DNA of 64,000 nucleotides from Bog-473 sp963850095 (lineage in GTDB: Bacteria > Actinomycetota > Acidimicrobiia > Acidimicrobiales > RAAP-2). A program made the translations under genes and the position numbers. The notes below the pieces were generated by a model. That model had not been told where the DNA came from and ran no database searches. It saw only the letters and a list, made by a program, of their open reading frames with translations. This document shows, piece after piece, positions 51,425 to 61,307 of this stretch; position 1 is the stretch's first letter; each line of letters opens with the position of its first letter. The stretch covers positions 726,805 through 790,804 of the forward strand of contig CAWKJX010000004.1 in assembly GCA_963850095.1 (NCBI GenBank). The letters run 5' to 3'.

Positions 51425-52567
51425 AGTTGAGCCTCCTTCGTGCTCCGTGCGTACACCCGGGCCAGGGCGGCGCGCAGGGTCTTGTGCTTGAAGTCGTTGC
51501 TGACCGAGGCATAGATGGCGGTGGTCGAGGCGTAGGTGTGCCCGACCTGTTCGGACACGAATCGTTCGGGGTAGCCGAACTCGATCAGGTGCGTCACGTA
51601 GCTGTGGCGCAGGCAGTGCAAGCGTGAGCGCGGGGTCGAGGCCGGCCTCGTCGCGCAGCGCGGCGAAGCGCTTGTCCGATGTGCTTGAGCGAGATCCTGC
51701 CGCAGCCGTTCGCTGAGCCACAGGGCGGGATGCTCACCGGGGTTGAGCAACCGGTCGAGCCTCTTCGACCCATTGGCTCAGACCGTCGATGGCCCAGTCG
51801 AATTCGGGAACGGCGAGCACGGTGCGCCGGCGCGGCACGCCACCGCGGACGGCCTTGCCGTAGCGGACGTGGATCGAGCCATAGGTGCCCCAGTCGGGGA
51901 CGTGGGGGTTGGGCCGCAGGTCGGCCACGTCGAGCCGGCACAGTTCGTTGCGCCGGAACCCGAAGGCATAGGCGGTCTTGATCATCTGGGCGTCGCGCAG
52001 CGCCGGCGAGCGCTCCCTTGCGGCCCGAACGCAGCCACCCGTTCGACCCGGTCGTCGAGGTAGTCGAAGAGGACCTCGAGCTCGTCGTAGCTGAAGGGTC
52101 GCCGGGCCGGGTTGCCCTCGTAGTCGTTGAGATGCGCGACCGTGTTCCACTCGTGGCAGGGCTGGGAGGGCACCTGGGCGAAGCGGTCTGCGGCACTGCT
52201 TGGACCCACCCGTAGCGGGGGTCGCAGAGGTAGTCGCAGAACATGCGCAACGTGAGGTGGTAACCCCGGATAGTCGAGGGGGCCAAGCCGCTGTTCACCC
52301 GACATCAAGGCGACGGTGAAGTCCTCGACGTCGCCGGGACCCCAGGCCCACGGATAGGAATCGGCGTACTCGCGGAAACGGCGCAGCAGGGCGAGCCGCG
52401 GGGCCACGGTTGCGTCCGCCAACAGTCGTGAGCGCTGCTGGACGAGCCCAGCCCGTCAGCATCGCCCCGAAGACGGCTGCTTCTTCGTCGAGGTGGACGA
52501 CACCGCCGACCATGAGCCAGCCGAGCGGACCCCGGAACCTCTGCCAACGCGATCCTTTTCCTGTCAA
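51421..52567 (-). CDS. Tyrosine recombinase (integrase) of the cassette, several frameshifts
   Basis: A protein of about 375 residues. Pieces in order: the core-binding domain (LALLRRFREYADSYPWAWGP; STIRGYHLTLRMFCDYLCDP), then the catalytic domain with Arg-I (YAFGFRRNELCRLDVADL), the His-x-x-Arg box LHCLRHSYVTHLIEFGYPER, and the final VGHTYASTTAIYASVSNDF with the nucleophile Tyr. Frame changes fall near 52430, 52290, 52200, 52020, 51755, 51690 and 51635. If these are sequence errors it is a complete integrase. ATG 52513 or 52567 starts it. Confidence 0.75.
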
Positions 52568-53107
52568 CTATTTGAGGTCGACATTGTCACCTTTACGTTA
52601 CCATCACCGAGAACGGTCCTGGTTGTGACATCGGCGCATTCGCTCGGCTCCATCAATACGTCCCCCAGCGCAGTGGTCACATGTCGCCTTTCCGTCTATA
52701 TGCGGCCTTCTTGCCTCTAATGCCACACGTGTGGAGCAATCTGATGGTGGTGTTGATGGACTGCTGGTGATGGTGAGGTGCGGGAAGTTCGGGAGCCGAT
52801 GGTCTGTGAGGTGGTGTAGTGAGTGTTGAGGCCGGCCGGGACGTGGCGTTGGCGTCGGGGCTCGGTCGGTCTGGCCTGAACGGAATTCGCCTCATTCCTT
52901 GCGAACGACGGTCCTCTGCGTCGTTCGCATACCCGGCGACGACCACCGGCAACGAGCGGGGTCCAGTCCCGGCGAGGGTAGCCCCCGGGCCGAGCGAGAA
53001 GTTCTGGCGGTTCGCCGATGGGCGATCGTGGACGAACACGAGGCCGCCAGAACTTGTTGCGAGCTGAGCCGGCGACTTGACGCCGTGGAGCGCGGGTGGT
53101 TCTTGGC
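52568..53107. other. Gene-free stretch
   Basis: About 540 bp between the cassette and the second recombinase operon. Frames here are Arg/Pro-rich. It must hold promoters for both sides. Confidence 0.5.
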
Positions 53108-53473
53108 ATGACTCAACTGGAGCTCCTTCCTCGCTCTGGGCCGATCGTGGCCGCTCGCCGGCCGGGCAAGGAGAAGGCCGACATCGGTCCAGGGAGGTTG
53201 AGCGTCGGCTGCCACGCAGGATTGGTCATTCGTCGACGTTGTCCCGGCGCATGGAACGCACTCCATGGCGTCACCTACCTCGCGCGCAGGGCGGAGATAT
53301 CCTCCGAAGTCATGCTGCAGCTCTACCGGGTGGCTCCCGTGAGCGACGAGGAGGAGATCGTCTTCGAGGCGAACGACCCGCCATCCCTCACCACCGATCT
53401 GGCCGCCGCCTTGGCCCAGCTTGTCCGGGCGGCTCTCGCCCGGCGGGCCGAACGTCCCGAGAAGGCCGCATGA
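53108..53473 (+). CDS. Small protein upstream of and coupled to recombinase II
   Basis: A 121-residue frame starting MTQLELLPRSGPIV. The C-terminal half (MLQLYRVAPVSDEEEIVFEA and LTTDLAAALAQLVRAALARRAE) is clearly protein-like, with an alternating strand and an amphipathic helix; the middle is less certain. Its stop overlaps the recombinase ATG (53470-53473). A small gene directly before the recombinase is also found in element I. Confidence 0.5.
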   Translation: MTQLELLPRSGPIVAARRPGKEKADIGPGRLSVGCHAGLVIRRRCPGAWNALHGVTYLARRAEISSEVMLQLYRVAPVSDEEEIVFEANDPPSLTTDLAAALAQLVRAALARRAERPEKAA

Positions 53474-55147
53474 CGTCCTCGGAACCGCTCATCCCACTCA
53501 CCGCGTATTGCCGGACCTCCACCGACGACCAGCAGAACCCGGAGGAAAGCTTGCGCTGGCAGATCTCCCGCGCCAGCGCCCTGATCGTCGGGCGGGCGCA
53601 GATCGTGTCGGTCACCCACGACACCGACGTCTCTCGGTCCGTTCCCTGGCCGCGGCGTCCCGAAGCGGCCCGGCTCATCGCACAGCTTCCCAACCCGTCT
53701 CGGGGCTGGACTGGAATCGTCGTCGGAGAACCGCAGCGAGCCTTCGGGTCAGCGGGCCAGGTGCAGAACATCCTGCCGCAGCTCGCGCACTGGGGCGTCC
53801 AGCTCTGGGTGCCCGAAGTCGGCGGTCCCGTCGATCCCGAGTCCGAAGCGCACGATCTCCTCATGTCGTTGTTCGGCGGCCTGAGCAAGGCGGAGCGCAA
53901 CCGCCTCCGGGTACGGGTGCGGACCTCCATGAAGGCCATGGCCCCCGAGGGGCGTTACCTCGGTGGACGACCGCCCTACGGCTACCAGCTCGTGCGTACC
54001 GGCGTGGCGCACCCCAACCCGGAGAAGGCCCGCCAGGGCATCCAGCTGACCAATCTGGCCGTGGATCCTGAGACCTCCAAGGTGGTGCAGCAGATCTTCG
54101 CGTGGCGGGTCGAGGGCGTCGGCTTTCGGACCATCGCCGCTCGGCTGAGCGAGCAAGGGTTCCCCTGCCCCTCGGCGGCCGACCGGGAGCGGAACCCGCA
54201 CCGTCTCGGCCGGGCCTGGTCGCTCGGCGCGGTCCGAGCCATCGTCATGAACCCGAAGTACAAAGGGCAGGGCGTTTACGGGCGCTACCGCAAGGTCGAA
54301 CGCCTCTACGACGTCAACGACCCCGCCGCCGGCAACGTCACCCGGATGACCCCGGCCCCGGCCTCCGAGGTGGTCGAGACGGAGGGCACCGTGCCCGCAA
54401 TCGTGAGCGAGTCGGTCTGGCGTCAAGCGCAGACACGACCGGGCCCCGGCGACGCCCGGGCCACGCCCCGATCGGCCCCAACACACCCACTACGCTCTGC
54501 GCGGCCTCCTGATCTGTGCCTGCTGTGGGCGAAGGATGCAAGGCCACACCGTCAAGCGCCGAGGCAGTTCGGAACGCGTCGGCTACCAGTGCACCTACCG
54601 GAACGACTACCCGGGCGACGACAGCCATCCCAAGACCCTCTTCGTGGCCGAGCACCGGGTCCTGCCAGCCGTCGACGAGTGGCTGGCGGACCTGTCCTCA
54701 CCCGAACGCCTCGATGCCACGGTGGCGGCCATTCTCGATGCCGACAACCATCAATCCAGCGAGCCCGCTGAACTACGCCTGGCGCGCCGTCAGGCCCAAG
54801 AAGCGCGAAAGAAGCTCGACCAGTACCTGGCCGCGCTGGACGCCGGCCTGGATCCGGTTCTCGTCACTGAGCGCACCCGGGCCGCACAGATTGAACTCGC
54901 TGCAGCCACCGCCGTGATCGACACCTACAAGGGCTCTGAGCCACATCTGTTGACCGGACAGGAGGTGCACGAGCTCCTCCAAGGGGTCGGCGGCCTGACC
55001 GCCCTCTTGGCCCACTCAGACACCACAGAACGGCAGCGCGTGTACCGCGCCGCCGGTGTGTGTCTTCGCTATCACCGCAGCGAGGAGGGCGAAAAGGTCA
55101 TCGCATCCCTCCGCGTGGGGTTGTCGCGTGTCGGAGGGGGGACTTGA
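53470..55147 (+). CDS. Serine site-specific recombinase (integrase) II, one frameshift
   Basis: A serine recombinase of a different subgroup from recombinase I. The N-terminal domain reads LTAYCRTSTDDQQNPEESL (nucleophile Ser17) and has IVVGEPQRAFGS where recombinase I has a DRLSR motif. The recombinase domain contains GRYLGGRPPYGYQLVRTG and WSLGAVRAIVMNPKYKGQGV. After a frame change near 54460 the zinc ribbon appears (LLICACCGRRMQGH…YQCTYRNDYPG), then a coiled coil. The last residues SRVGGGT are encoded by the tRNA 3' end, so the stop lies inside the tRNA gene. Confidence 0.88.
55128..55142. other. Attachment-core copy 3 at the tRNA-Leu 3' end
   Basis: GTGTCGGAGGGGGGA, identical to 45563-45577. 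It covers the acceptor-stem 3' strand, discriminator base and two flanking bases of the tRNA, the position expected for an attB/attR site. Confidence 0.8.
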
Positions 55148-55212
55148 ACCCCCACGCCCTTGCGGGCACCAGCCCCTCAAGCTGGCGCGTCTGCCTATTC
55201 CGCCACTCCGAC
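55129..55212 (-). tRNA. tRNA-Leu(GAG)
   Basis: An 84-nt class II tRNA. The acceptor arms GTCGGAG (5', at 55212-55206) and CTCCGAC (3', at 55136-55130) pair fully, with discriminator A at 55129 and no encoded CCA. The anticodon stem-loop CCAGC-TTGAGGG-GCTGG gives anticodon GAG (Leu, CUC/CUU). The long variable arm TGCCCGCAAGGGCG and the T arm GGGGG-TTCAAGT-CCCCC are intact. Its 3' end overlaps the recombinase II stop. Confidence 0.95.
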
Positions 55213-55299
55213 GGGCGAACGCTTCGAAATCAAGCGTCCGGAGATCGTAGCGCGCCCCCGTCACCCCGCCGGGGCCCGCACCGGGCCGCAGTGGCGCTG

Positions 55300-57127
55300 T
55301 TATTGGCCGGGCAGCGAAGGCGTGGTGTTGCTGGTGGACTCCGCCACCTTCACCGCCCATAGTTGGGCGAACCACAGGAGGCTGTTGCTCTGCGGCGTGG
55401 GGGTCACGCCCCCGATGGTGCGGCTCCAGGCCAGGGCGGTCGGCTCGGCGAACAGAGGCAGCGAGACCATGTTGTCCCACAACTGGGTGTCGGCCTTGGC
55501 GTAGTAGGTCGCCGCGGTGTCCGGGTTCAGCTGCTGCCCGGCCGTCTGCACCAGCTGGTCGAAGGCGGGGTCCGAGTAACCCGTCCAGTCCAGGGAGCCG
55601 TTCTTTCCCGGCGGGCCCAGGAGCATGGTGTACCAGGCCAGCGTCTGGCTGGGGTACGGGCTGAACGTGACCGGCACCACGGACAGGTTGGCCATTCCCG
55701 CCACCAGCGCCTCCCCCGCCCCCTGGGCGTTCGGGGCCGGGCTCAGCGTGGTCTGCAGCCCCGCCGCCTCGAGCTCGTCGCGGATGACGGGTGCCGCCGA
55801 CGTGGCCCACGGGTCGCTCGCGTCGTAGACCATGTGCAAGGTGAACGGGATCCCGAAGGCGTAGTGGTAGTACGGGTCGTTGGGGTCCTCGGTCCTGACG
55901 AGACCCGTCGTCTGGATGAGCGCCGCCGCCTGCGCCGGCACCGGCGTCACCGGGAAGTTCACACTCCCGCCCGCGCCGATCAGGGTGGTCGAGGTGGATG
56001 AGGTCTTCACCGGAATGGTCGTGGTCGGGACGCCGGACGTCGGAGCGGGCGAGTAGTTCGACTGCCCCTGCACGTAGACGTGGCTGTCGGCCACCTCGAG
56101 CCCCGGCACGGCCCAGCTCGCCTGTTGGTTGACCAGGGCCTGGCGGTTGATGGTCAGCGCCACGGCTTCGCGCAGGTCCGGCCCGATCGGGGACTCCAGG
56201 GAGCTGTCCATGTCGAGCTGCAGCATCGTGTTCGACGTGTTCACCTGGCTGTTCACCGCCGGCAGCCCCGTCATCTGCGTCAGGAAGTCCTGCGTCACCG
56301 TCGACGGCTCCGCCACCTGGACGTAGCCGGAGCTCATCCACTGCGCCAGCTGCTGGGTCGAGGATGCGATGTGCACCGTGATGGAGCGCGCGTTGGCCGG
56401 CATGCCCCACCACTTCGGGTTCTGCACCAGCGTGATCGTCGACGGTGAGACCGAACCGATCTTGAAGGGTCCGCCCGACAGGTCCGACGCTCGCCACCAC
56501 CGTCGAGCAGATCGGGTTCCACCCGATCTTCGCGAACACGTGTGCCGGCACCAGGTAGTCGAACAGGCCCTTCCAGTCGGCGAAGGGGCTCTTGAACTTG
56601 ACCGTGACCGTGTGGCCACCGTTCGATCCCGTCACCGAGGCGATGTCCCGGTAACCCGCAATGCTCGTCACGTCGGGCGACGACGTCTCGGGGTCCCCCC
56701 GCTGCTGCTGCCAGGCGTACTTGAAGTCGGCCGCCGTGATGGGCACGCCGTCCGACCACACCGCCTTGGGGTTCAGGGTGTAGACGATCGTCTCGGGATT
56801 GAGGCTGATCGGCTCGGCGGCCTCGATCAGCGCCGAGTTGGGCGTGGGCGTTCCGGCGGCGCCGACCTCGAACGGCACGAACGGGCTGGGCAGCACCGCG
56901 GCCAGGAGCGTCTGCGTCCCCGGCGAGTCGCCGATCGGCGTGTTCGGGTTGCAGCCGGTGGGCGCGGCGGTCGTGCCGAAGGAAATCGCTCCTCCCGCCA
57001 CCGCCACGAACGTGACCGTCGTGCTGGCGCCCCCACCCCCACCGCAGGCGGAGGCGAGCAACCCCAGGCCGAGGACGATCCCGACCAGGCCGTGCCAGCG
57101 CCGGGGGCGTCGGCCCCGGCGCTTCAC
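55300..57127 (-). CDS. ABC-transporter oligopeptide-binding lipoprotein (SBP_bac_5), one frameshift
   Basis: A protein of about 608 residues. A lipoprotein signal (GLGLLASACGGGG) is followed by the family-5 binding fold: NPKAVWSDGVPITAADFKYAWQ, the segment SPFADWKGLFDYLVPAHVF, then, after a frame change near 56490, STITLVQNPKWWGMPANARS and DLREAVALTINRQALVNQQ. The C-terminal lobe ends SLPLFAEPTALAWSRTIGG. It binds peptides outside the cell for an ABC permease not in the window. GTG 57127 overlaps the secG stop. Confidence 0.88.
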
Positions 57128-57375
57128 TGCAGCCGTAGATCCAGGGTGATGGTGGCGAAGGCGAAAATGATGGCCACCGTGACCGTAATGCGGTCGAGGT
57201 TGCGCTCCACCACCGTCGAACCCTGCGCCGCGGCCCCCACGCTGCCGCCGAACATGTCGGACAGCCCTCCCCCCTTGCCGCTGTGCATCAAAATGAGGAA
57301 GATCAGCCCGAGCGCGGCCATCACCTCGATGACGATGTACACCCAGGTAGCCACGGATATGGTTGCCAACAACAC
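57124..57375 (-). CDS. secG: SecG, preprotein translocase subunit
   Basis: An 83-residue two-helix membrane protein: VYIVIEVMAALGLIFLILMHSGKGGGLSDMFGG is the SecG signature, and the second helix is ITVTVAIIFAFATITLDL. SecG joins SecYE and helps export. Its location just after tpiA is the standard actinobacterial layout. The stop overlaps the binding-protein start. Confidence 0.95.
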   Translation of the reverse strand: MLLATISVATWVYIVIEVMAALGLIFLILMHSGKGGGLSDMFGGSVGAAAQGSTVVERNLDRITVTVAIIFAFATITLDLRLQ

Positions 57376-57415
57376 GGGGGAGCCTCCAACTCGCGGCGAC
57401 GTGCGCCTGCTCGGC

Positions 57416-58204
57416 CTAGGAACGGTAGCAGGCGGCCGTGGCCCGGATGATGTCAGTGAAGCTGCCGGCCTCCAGGCTGGCCCCGCCGACCAGGAGCCCG
57501 TCCACGTCCGGCTCGGACATCAGGTCCGCCGCGTTCTCCCCGTTGGCCGAGCCCCCGTACTGGATGCGCACGCTCCCCCCGGCTTGGTCACCCCCCAGCT
57601 TGGCCACCAGGGTGCGGATGAAGACACAGGCGTCCTCGGCGTCGACGGCCGTCGCCGCCCGCCCGGTCCCGATGGCCCAGATGGGCTCGTAGGCCACCAC
57701 CAGGGAGCCGAGCACCTCGGCCGAGAGTCCCGTGAGCGCAGCCAGCACCTGCTCCTCCAGCACCCCCTCGGTGCGCCCGGCGTCGCGCTGCTCTTCCGTC
57801 TCGCCGACGCACACTATGGGGGTCATGCCCTGGCGCAGGACGGCCCGGAGCGTGGCCGCCACCGTGGCGTCGTCCATGCCGAAGAGGGTCCGGCGCTCCG
57901 AGTGCCCGACGATCACGTAGGCCGTGCCCAGGCGGGCCAGGAAGCGCGGGCTGACCTCGCCCGTGCGCGCCCCGGCGTCCTCGTCCGAGCAGTGCTGGGC
58001 CCCGAGCGACACCGGGATGTGCTCCTTCTCGACCAGGGTCTGCACGGTGCGCAGATCGGTGAACGGCGGGTGCACCGAGACGTCGACACGCGCCACGTCG
58101 TCGGCTTTGAGCCGCAGCCCGAGGTCGCGCACGGTGTGCAGCGCCTCAATGTGGTCGTGGTGCATCTTCCAGTTCCCGCTGACCAGCGGGCGGCGCGCGC
58201 TCAC
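57416..58204 (-). CDS. tpiA: Triosephosphate isomerase
   Basis: A 262-residue TIM barrel, intact. Catalytic residues are visible: Lys in SGNWKMHHDH, His in VIVGHSERRTLFG and Glu in VVAYEPIWAIGTG; the phosphate loop is RIQYGGSANGENAA and GLLVGGASLEAGSF. It interconverts dihydroxyacetone phosphate and glyceraldehyde 3-phosphate in glycolysis and gluconeogenesis. GTG 58204 overlaps the pgk stop, so the genes are coupled. Confidence 0.97.
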   Translation of the reverse strand: MSARRPLVSGNWKMHHDHIEALHTVRDLGLRLKADDVARVDVSVHPPFTDLRTVQTLVEKEHIPVSLGAQHCSDEDAGARTGEVSPRFLARLGTAYVIVGHSERRTLFGMDDATVAATLRAVLRQGMTPIVCVGETEEQRDAGRTEGVLEEQVLAALTGLSAEVLGSLVVAYEPIWAIGTGRAATAVDAEDACVFIRTLVAKLGGDQAGGSVRIQYGGSANGENAADLMSEPDVDGLLVGGASLEAGSFTDIIRATAACYRS

Positions 58205-59377
58205 CCCTGGGGGGCGTTCGGGGCCTGGCGCAGGGCGTCGATCCCCGGGAGGTGCCCCTCCGTCTCAATGAAGCAGAGCGAGGCCCCGCCACCGGTCGAG
58301 AGGTAGTCGATCCGGTCGGACAGCCCGAGCTCGTCCAGCGCGCTGGCGCTGTCGCCGCCGCCGACCACCGAGAAGCCCGGGCAGTCGGCCACGGCCTGGG
58401 CCACGATTTTTGTGCCCTGGGCGAAGCGCCGGTCCTCGAAGGCGCCGAGCGGCCCGTTCCACAGCACGGTGCCCGCCCCGGCCACCGCCTCGGCGAACGC
58501 CGCCGCCGTCTCCGGCCCGATGTCGAGCCCCGTCCAGCCGTCGGGCAGGTCACCCTCTATCAGCTTCACGCTGCCCCGCGGCCCGTGTCCCTCCGAGGGC
58601 GGCCCGAAGGTCCCGCCGGGCTCGAGCGCCCAGGTGTCGGTCGGCAACAGGATCTGCGTGTCGGAGGCCAGCAGCTCACGGCAGGCCTCGAGGTGGGTCT
58701 CGTCGAGCAGGGAGGCGCCGACGTGCTGGCCCCGGGCGGCCATGAACGTGAACGCCATGCCGCCACCGACCACCAGGGTGTCCACTTTGGTGGCCAGCAC
58801 CCTGAGCACCTCTATTTTGTCGGCCACCTTGGCCCCGCCCACGACGGCGACGAAGGGCCGGGCCGGCGCCTCGAGCAGGCCACCGAGCACCTCGACCTCC
58901 CGGGCGAATCGCAGTCCGGCCGCGCTGGGCAGGAACTGCGGCGGGCCCACGATGGAGGCGTGGGCGCGGTGGGCGGCGCCGAAGGCCTCGTCGACGTAGG
59001 CGTCGAAGCCCTCGATCAGCCGTTGCACGAAGGCCGGGTCGTTCGCCTTCTCGCCGGGGTCGAAGCGCAGGTTCTCCATCAGCTCAATGCCCGGGCACAG
59101 CGTGTGCGAGGCGCTTGCGCACCGGCTCCATGTCCCAGCGCGGGTCGGGCGCCCCCGCCGGCCGCCCCAGATGCGACGCCGCCACGACCTCGGCGCCCGC
59201 GTCCTGGAGCCGGCGCAGCGTCGGCAGGGCGGCGGTGATCCGGAAATCGTCGGCCACCGTGGCCTGCCCGCGGACCCCTATGTGGAGGGGCACGTTGAAA
59301 TCGACCCGCACCAGGACCCGCTGGCCGTCCACGTCGGGCAGGTCCTCGAGGAGCGGGAGGCCCCGGAGCGGGTCCAC
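58201..59377 (-). CDS. pgk: Phosphoglycerate kinase, one frameshift
   Basis: A protein of about 391 residues. The N-terminal substrate domain has RVLVRVDFNVPL and ASHLGRPAGAPDP; after a shift near 59100 (between RKRLAH and CPGIELMENLRFDPGEK) come PFVAVVGGAKVADKIEV, TLVVGGGMAFTFMAARG and the nucleotide-binding end VLWNGPLGAFEDRRFAQGT and VVGGGDSASALDELG. The 1177-nt span is not a multiple of three. The gene starts at GTG 59377, ten bases after the gap stop. It makes ATP in glycolysis, so a true null is unlikely. Confidence 0.93.
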
Positions 59378-59387
59378 GTGCGCCGCC

Positions 59388-60405
59388 TCAGCTCCCGACC
59401 AGCACGGCCAGGTCCACCAGGCGGTTCGAGTAGCCCCACTCGTTGTCGTACCAACCGAAGACCTTGACCAGCGAGAGCTCGTCGTTGACCGGCATGACGA
59501 TGGTCAGGTCGGCGTCGAAAGTGCACGAGGCGGGCGAGCCCACGATGTCGCTCGACACGATGGGGTCCTCGGTGTAGTCGAGCACCCGTTCGAGCGGGGG
59601 TTTGGCCGCCGCCTCGGCGAAGGCCGCGTTGACCTCGCCCACCGCGGGGTGGCCGTGCACTACCGCGGTGAAGTCGGTGATCGAGCCCACCGCCAGCGGC
59701 ACCCGCAGCGAGGCCCCGTCCAGGCGCCCCTTCATGGCCTCGAGCACCAAGCTGGTGGCCCGGGCGGCGCCGGTCGAGGTGGGGACGATGTTGGCCGCGC
59801 CGGCCCGGGCGCGGCGCAGGTCGCTGTGGGTCAGGTCGAGCAGGTTCTGGTCGTTCGTGTAGGCGTGCACCGTCGTCATGAGCCCACTGACGATCTCGAA
59901 GGCGTCGTCGACCACCTTGACCATGGGCACGAAGCAGTTGGTCGTGCAGCTTGCGTTGGAGACGACGATGTGCTTCTCGGGATCGAAGTCGGCGTCGTTG
60001 ACACCGATGACGAACGTGGCGTCGGCGTCGCGGGACGGCGCCGAAATGATGACCCGCTTGACCGTCTCTCCGAGGTGGCCGGCGGCGTCGGCCCGGCTGG
60101 TGAAGCGCCCCGTCGACTCGATCACGATGTCGGCGCCGCAGCGCCGCCCAGGGCAGCTGCTCCGGCTCGCGCTCGGCCATGACCCGGATGCGCTGCTCCC
60201 CCACCAGCAGGTCGTTCCCCTCGACGTCGACCGACACGGGCAGGCGGCCCTGGGTCGAGTCGTAGCGCAGCAGATGGGCTAGCGTCTCGGGCGAGGTGAG
60301 GTCGTTGACGCCGACGATCTCGACGTCGGCCCCGGTGTCCAGCGCGGCCCGCAAGAAGTTGCGACCGATACGACCGAAGCCATTGATCCCGACCCGCACC
60401 GTCAT
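59388..60405 (-). CDS. gap: Glyceraldehyde-3-phosphate dehydrogenase, one frameshift
   Basis: A protein of about 339 residues. The N-terminal NAD domain begins MTVRVGINGFGRIGRNFLRA; after a shift near 60135 the protein continues VIESTGRFTSRADAAGHL, the catalytic Cys block HIVVSNASCTTNCFVPMV, TTVHAYTNDQNLLDLTHSD and the final FGWYDNEWGYSNRLVDL. The 1018-nt length is one base over a whole frame. First gene of gap-pgk-tpiA-secG; 30 bp downstream of yvcK. Confidence 0.94.
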
Positions 60406-60435
60406 CTGGTCCCTCTCTCTTGCCCCACGGCCGGA

Positions 60436-61307
60436 CTATGCCAGCAGACCGGAGAGGGCCTGCGCCAATCTGGCCGGGCTGTGCACCAAGGTGTTCTCTC
60501 CCGTGAGGGGAACGTCGTGCACGGTGACATCTGTCACTCCGATGTCCATGCCCGCGATGCTGTCACACAACACAACGTCAACTTCAACATCGTGCCTGGC
60601 CAGGGCGGCCACATGGGCCGCCACGTCGTAGCCTTCGGTCTCCTTCAACTCCGGGCGCAGGTTGCAGACGTAGACCACCTGCGCCGTGGCGGCGGCCACC
60701 GCCTCGGCGATCCCCTGCACCGCCACGGCGGCCAGGACGCTGGTGAACAAGGATCCGGGCCCTATGACGATCTGGTCGGCCTCGGCGATGCGCTCGAGGG
60801 CCAGCGGCGGCGGCTGCGCGTCGGTGGGCACCAGCGAGACCGTGCGGATGTCGCTCGTCGACTTGACGGCCACCTGCCCGGCCACGGTGCCGTGGGCCGC
60901 CTCGGCCTTGAGCACCACGCGTTCGATGGTGGCCGGCACCACGTCGCCCTGGGCGCCGAGCAGGCGGGCCGCCTCGCCCACCCCGGCCAGGAGGTCGCCC
61001 GTGGCGTCGACCAGCCCGGCCAGAATCAGGTTGCCCAGCACGTGGCCCGCCAGCTCACCCTCTTCGTAGCGGCGCCCGAAGGCGATGGCCAGCGCCGAGT
61101 CCTCCTCGGCCAGGGCGACCAGGCAGGTGCGGATGTCGCCGAGCGCCACCACGTTGAGCAGCTCGCGCAGGCGGCCACTGCTCCCGCCGTCGTCGGCCAC
61201 CGAGACGATCCCGGTCAGCGGGCTGGCGTAGCGCCGCGCCGCCGCCAGGGTCACGGCCGTCCCGTGACCGCCGCCGATGGCCACGACGGCGGGACGCGTC
61301 CGCTCAT
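60436..61307 (-). CDS. yvcK: YvcK/GlmR (gluconeogenesis factor, CofD-like)
   Basis: A protein of about 285 residues with the UPF0052 pattern: VVAIGGGHGTAVTLAA, GIVSVADDGGSSGRLREL, GDIRTCLVALAEEDSAL, and QIVIGPGSLFTSVLAAVAVQG. It binds UDP-sugars and tunes carbon flow to cell-wall precursors (family knowledge). The in-frame open region has no ATG; the expected start overlaps the rapZ stop (ATGA at 61307-61304), which would need a one-base correction within the first ten codons, or GTG 61284 would start it right at the glycine loop. Confidence 0.9.

Larger units (their letters stand above)
45578..55142. mobile_element. Integrated element II (about 9.6 kb) at tRNA-Leu(GAG)
   Basis: Bounded by the 15-bp core at 45563 and 55128. 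It contains a toxin-antitoxin-like pair, a DUF4304/HEAT gene, an IS4-family IS, a two-tyrosine-recombinase/HTH cassette, and at its right end its own serine recombinase reading into the tRNA. The nested IS and cassette arrived separately. Confidence 0.65.

Noticed and set aside
56369..58306. Long plus-strand frame of 645 codons opposite secG and tpiA
   Set aside because: Entirely antisense to genes with clear catalytic motifs; composition (His, Arg, Gly, Val) is that of a GC-rich shadow frame.
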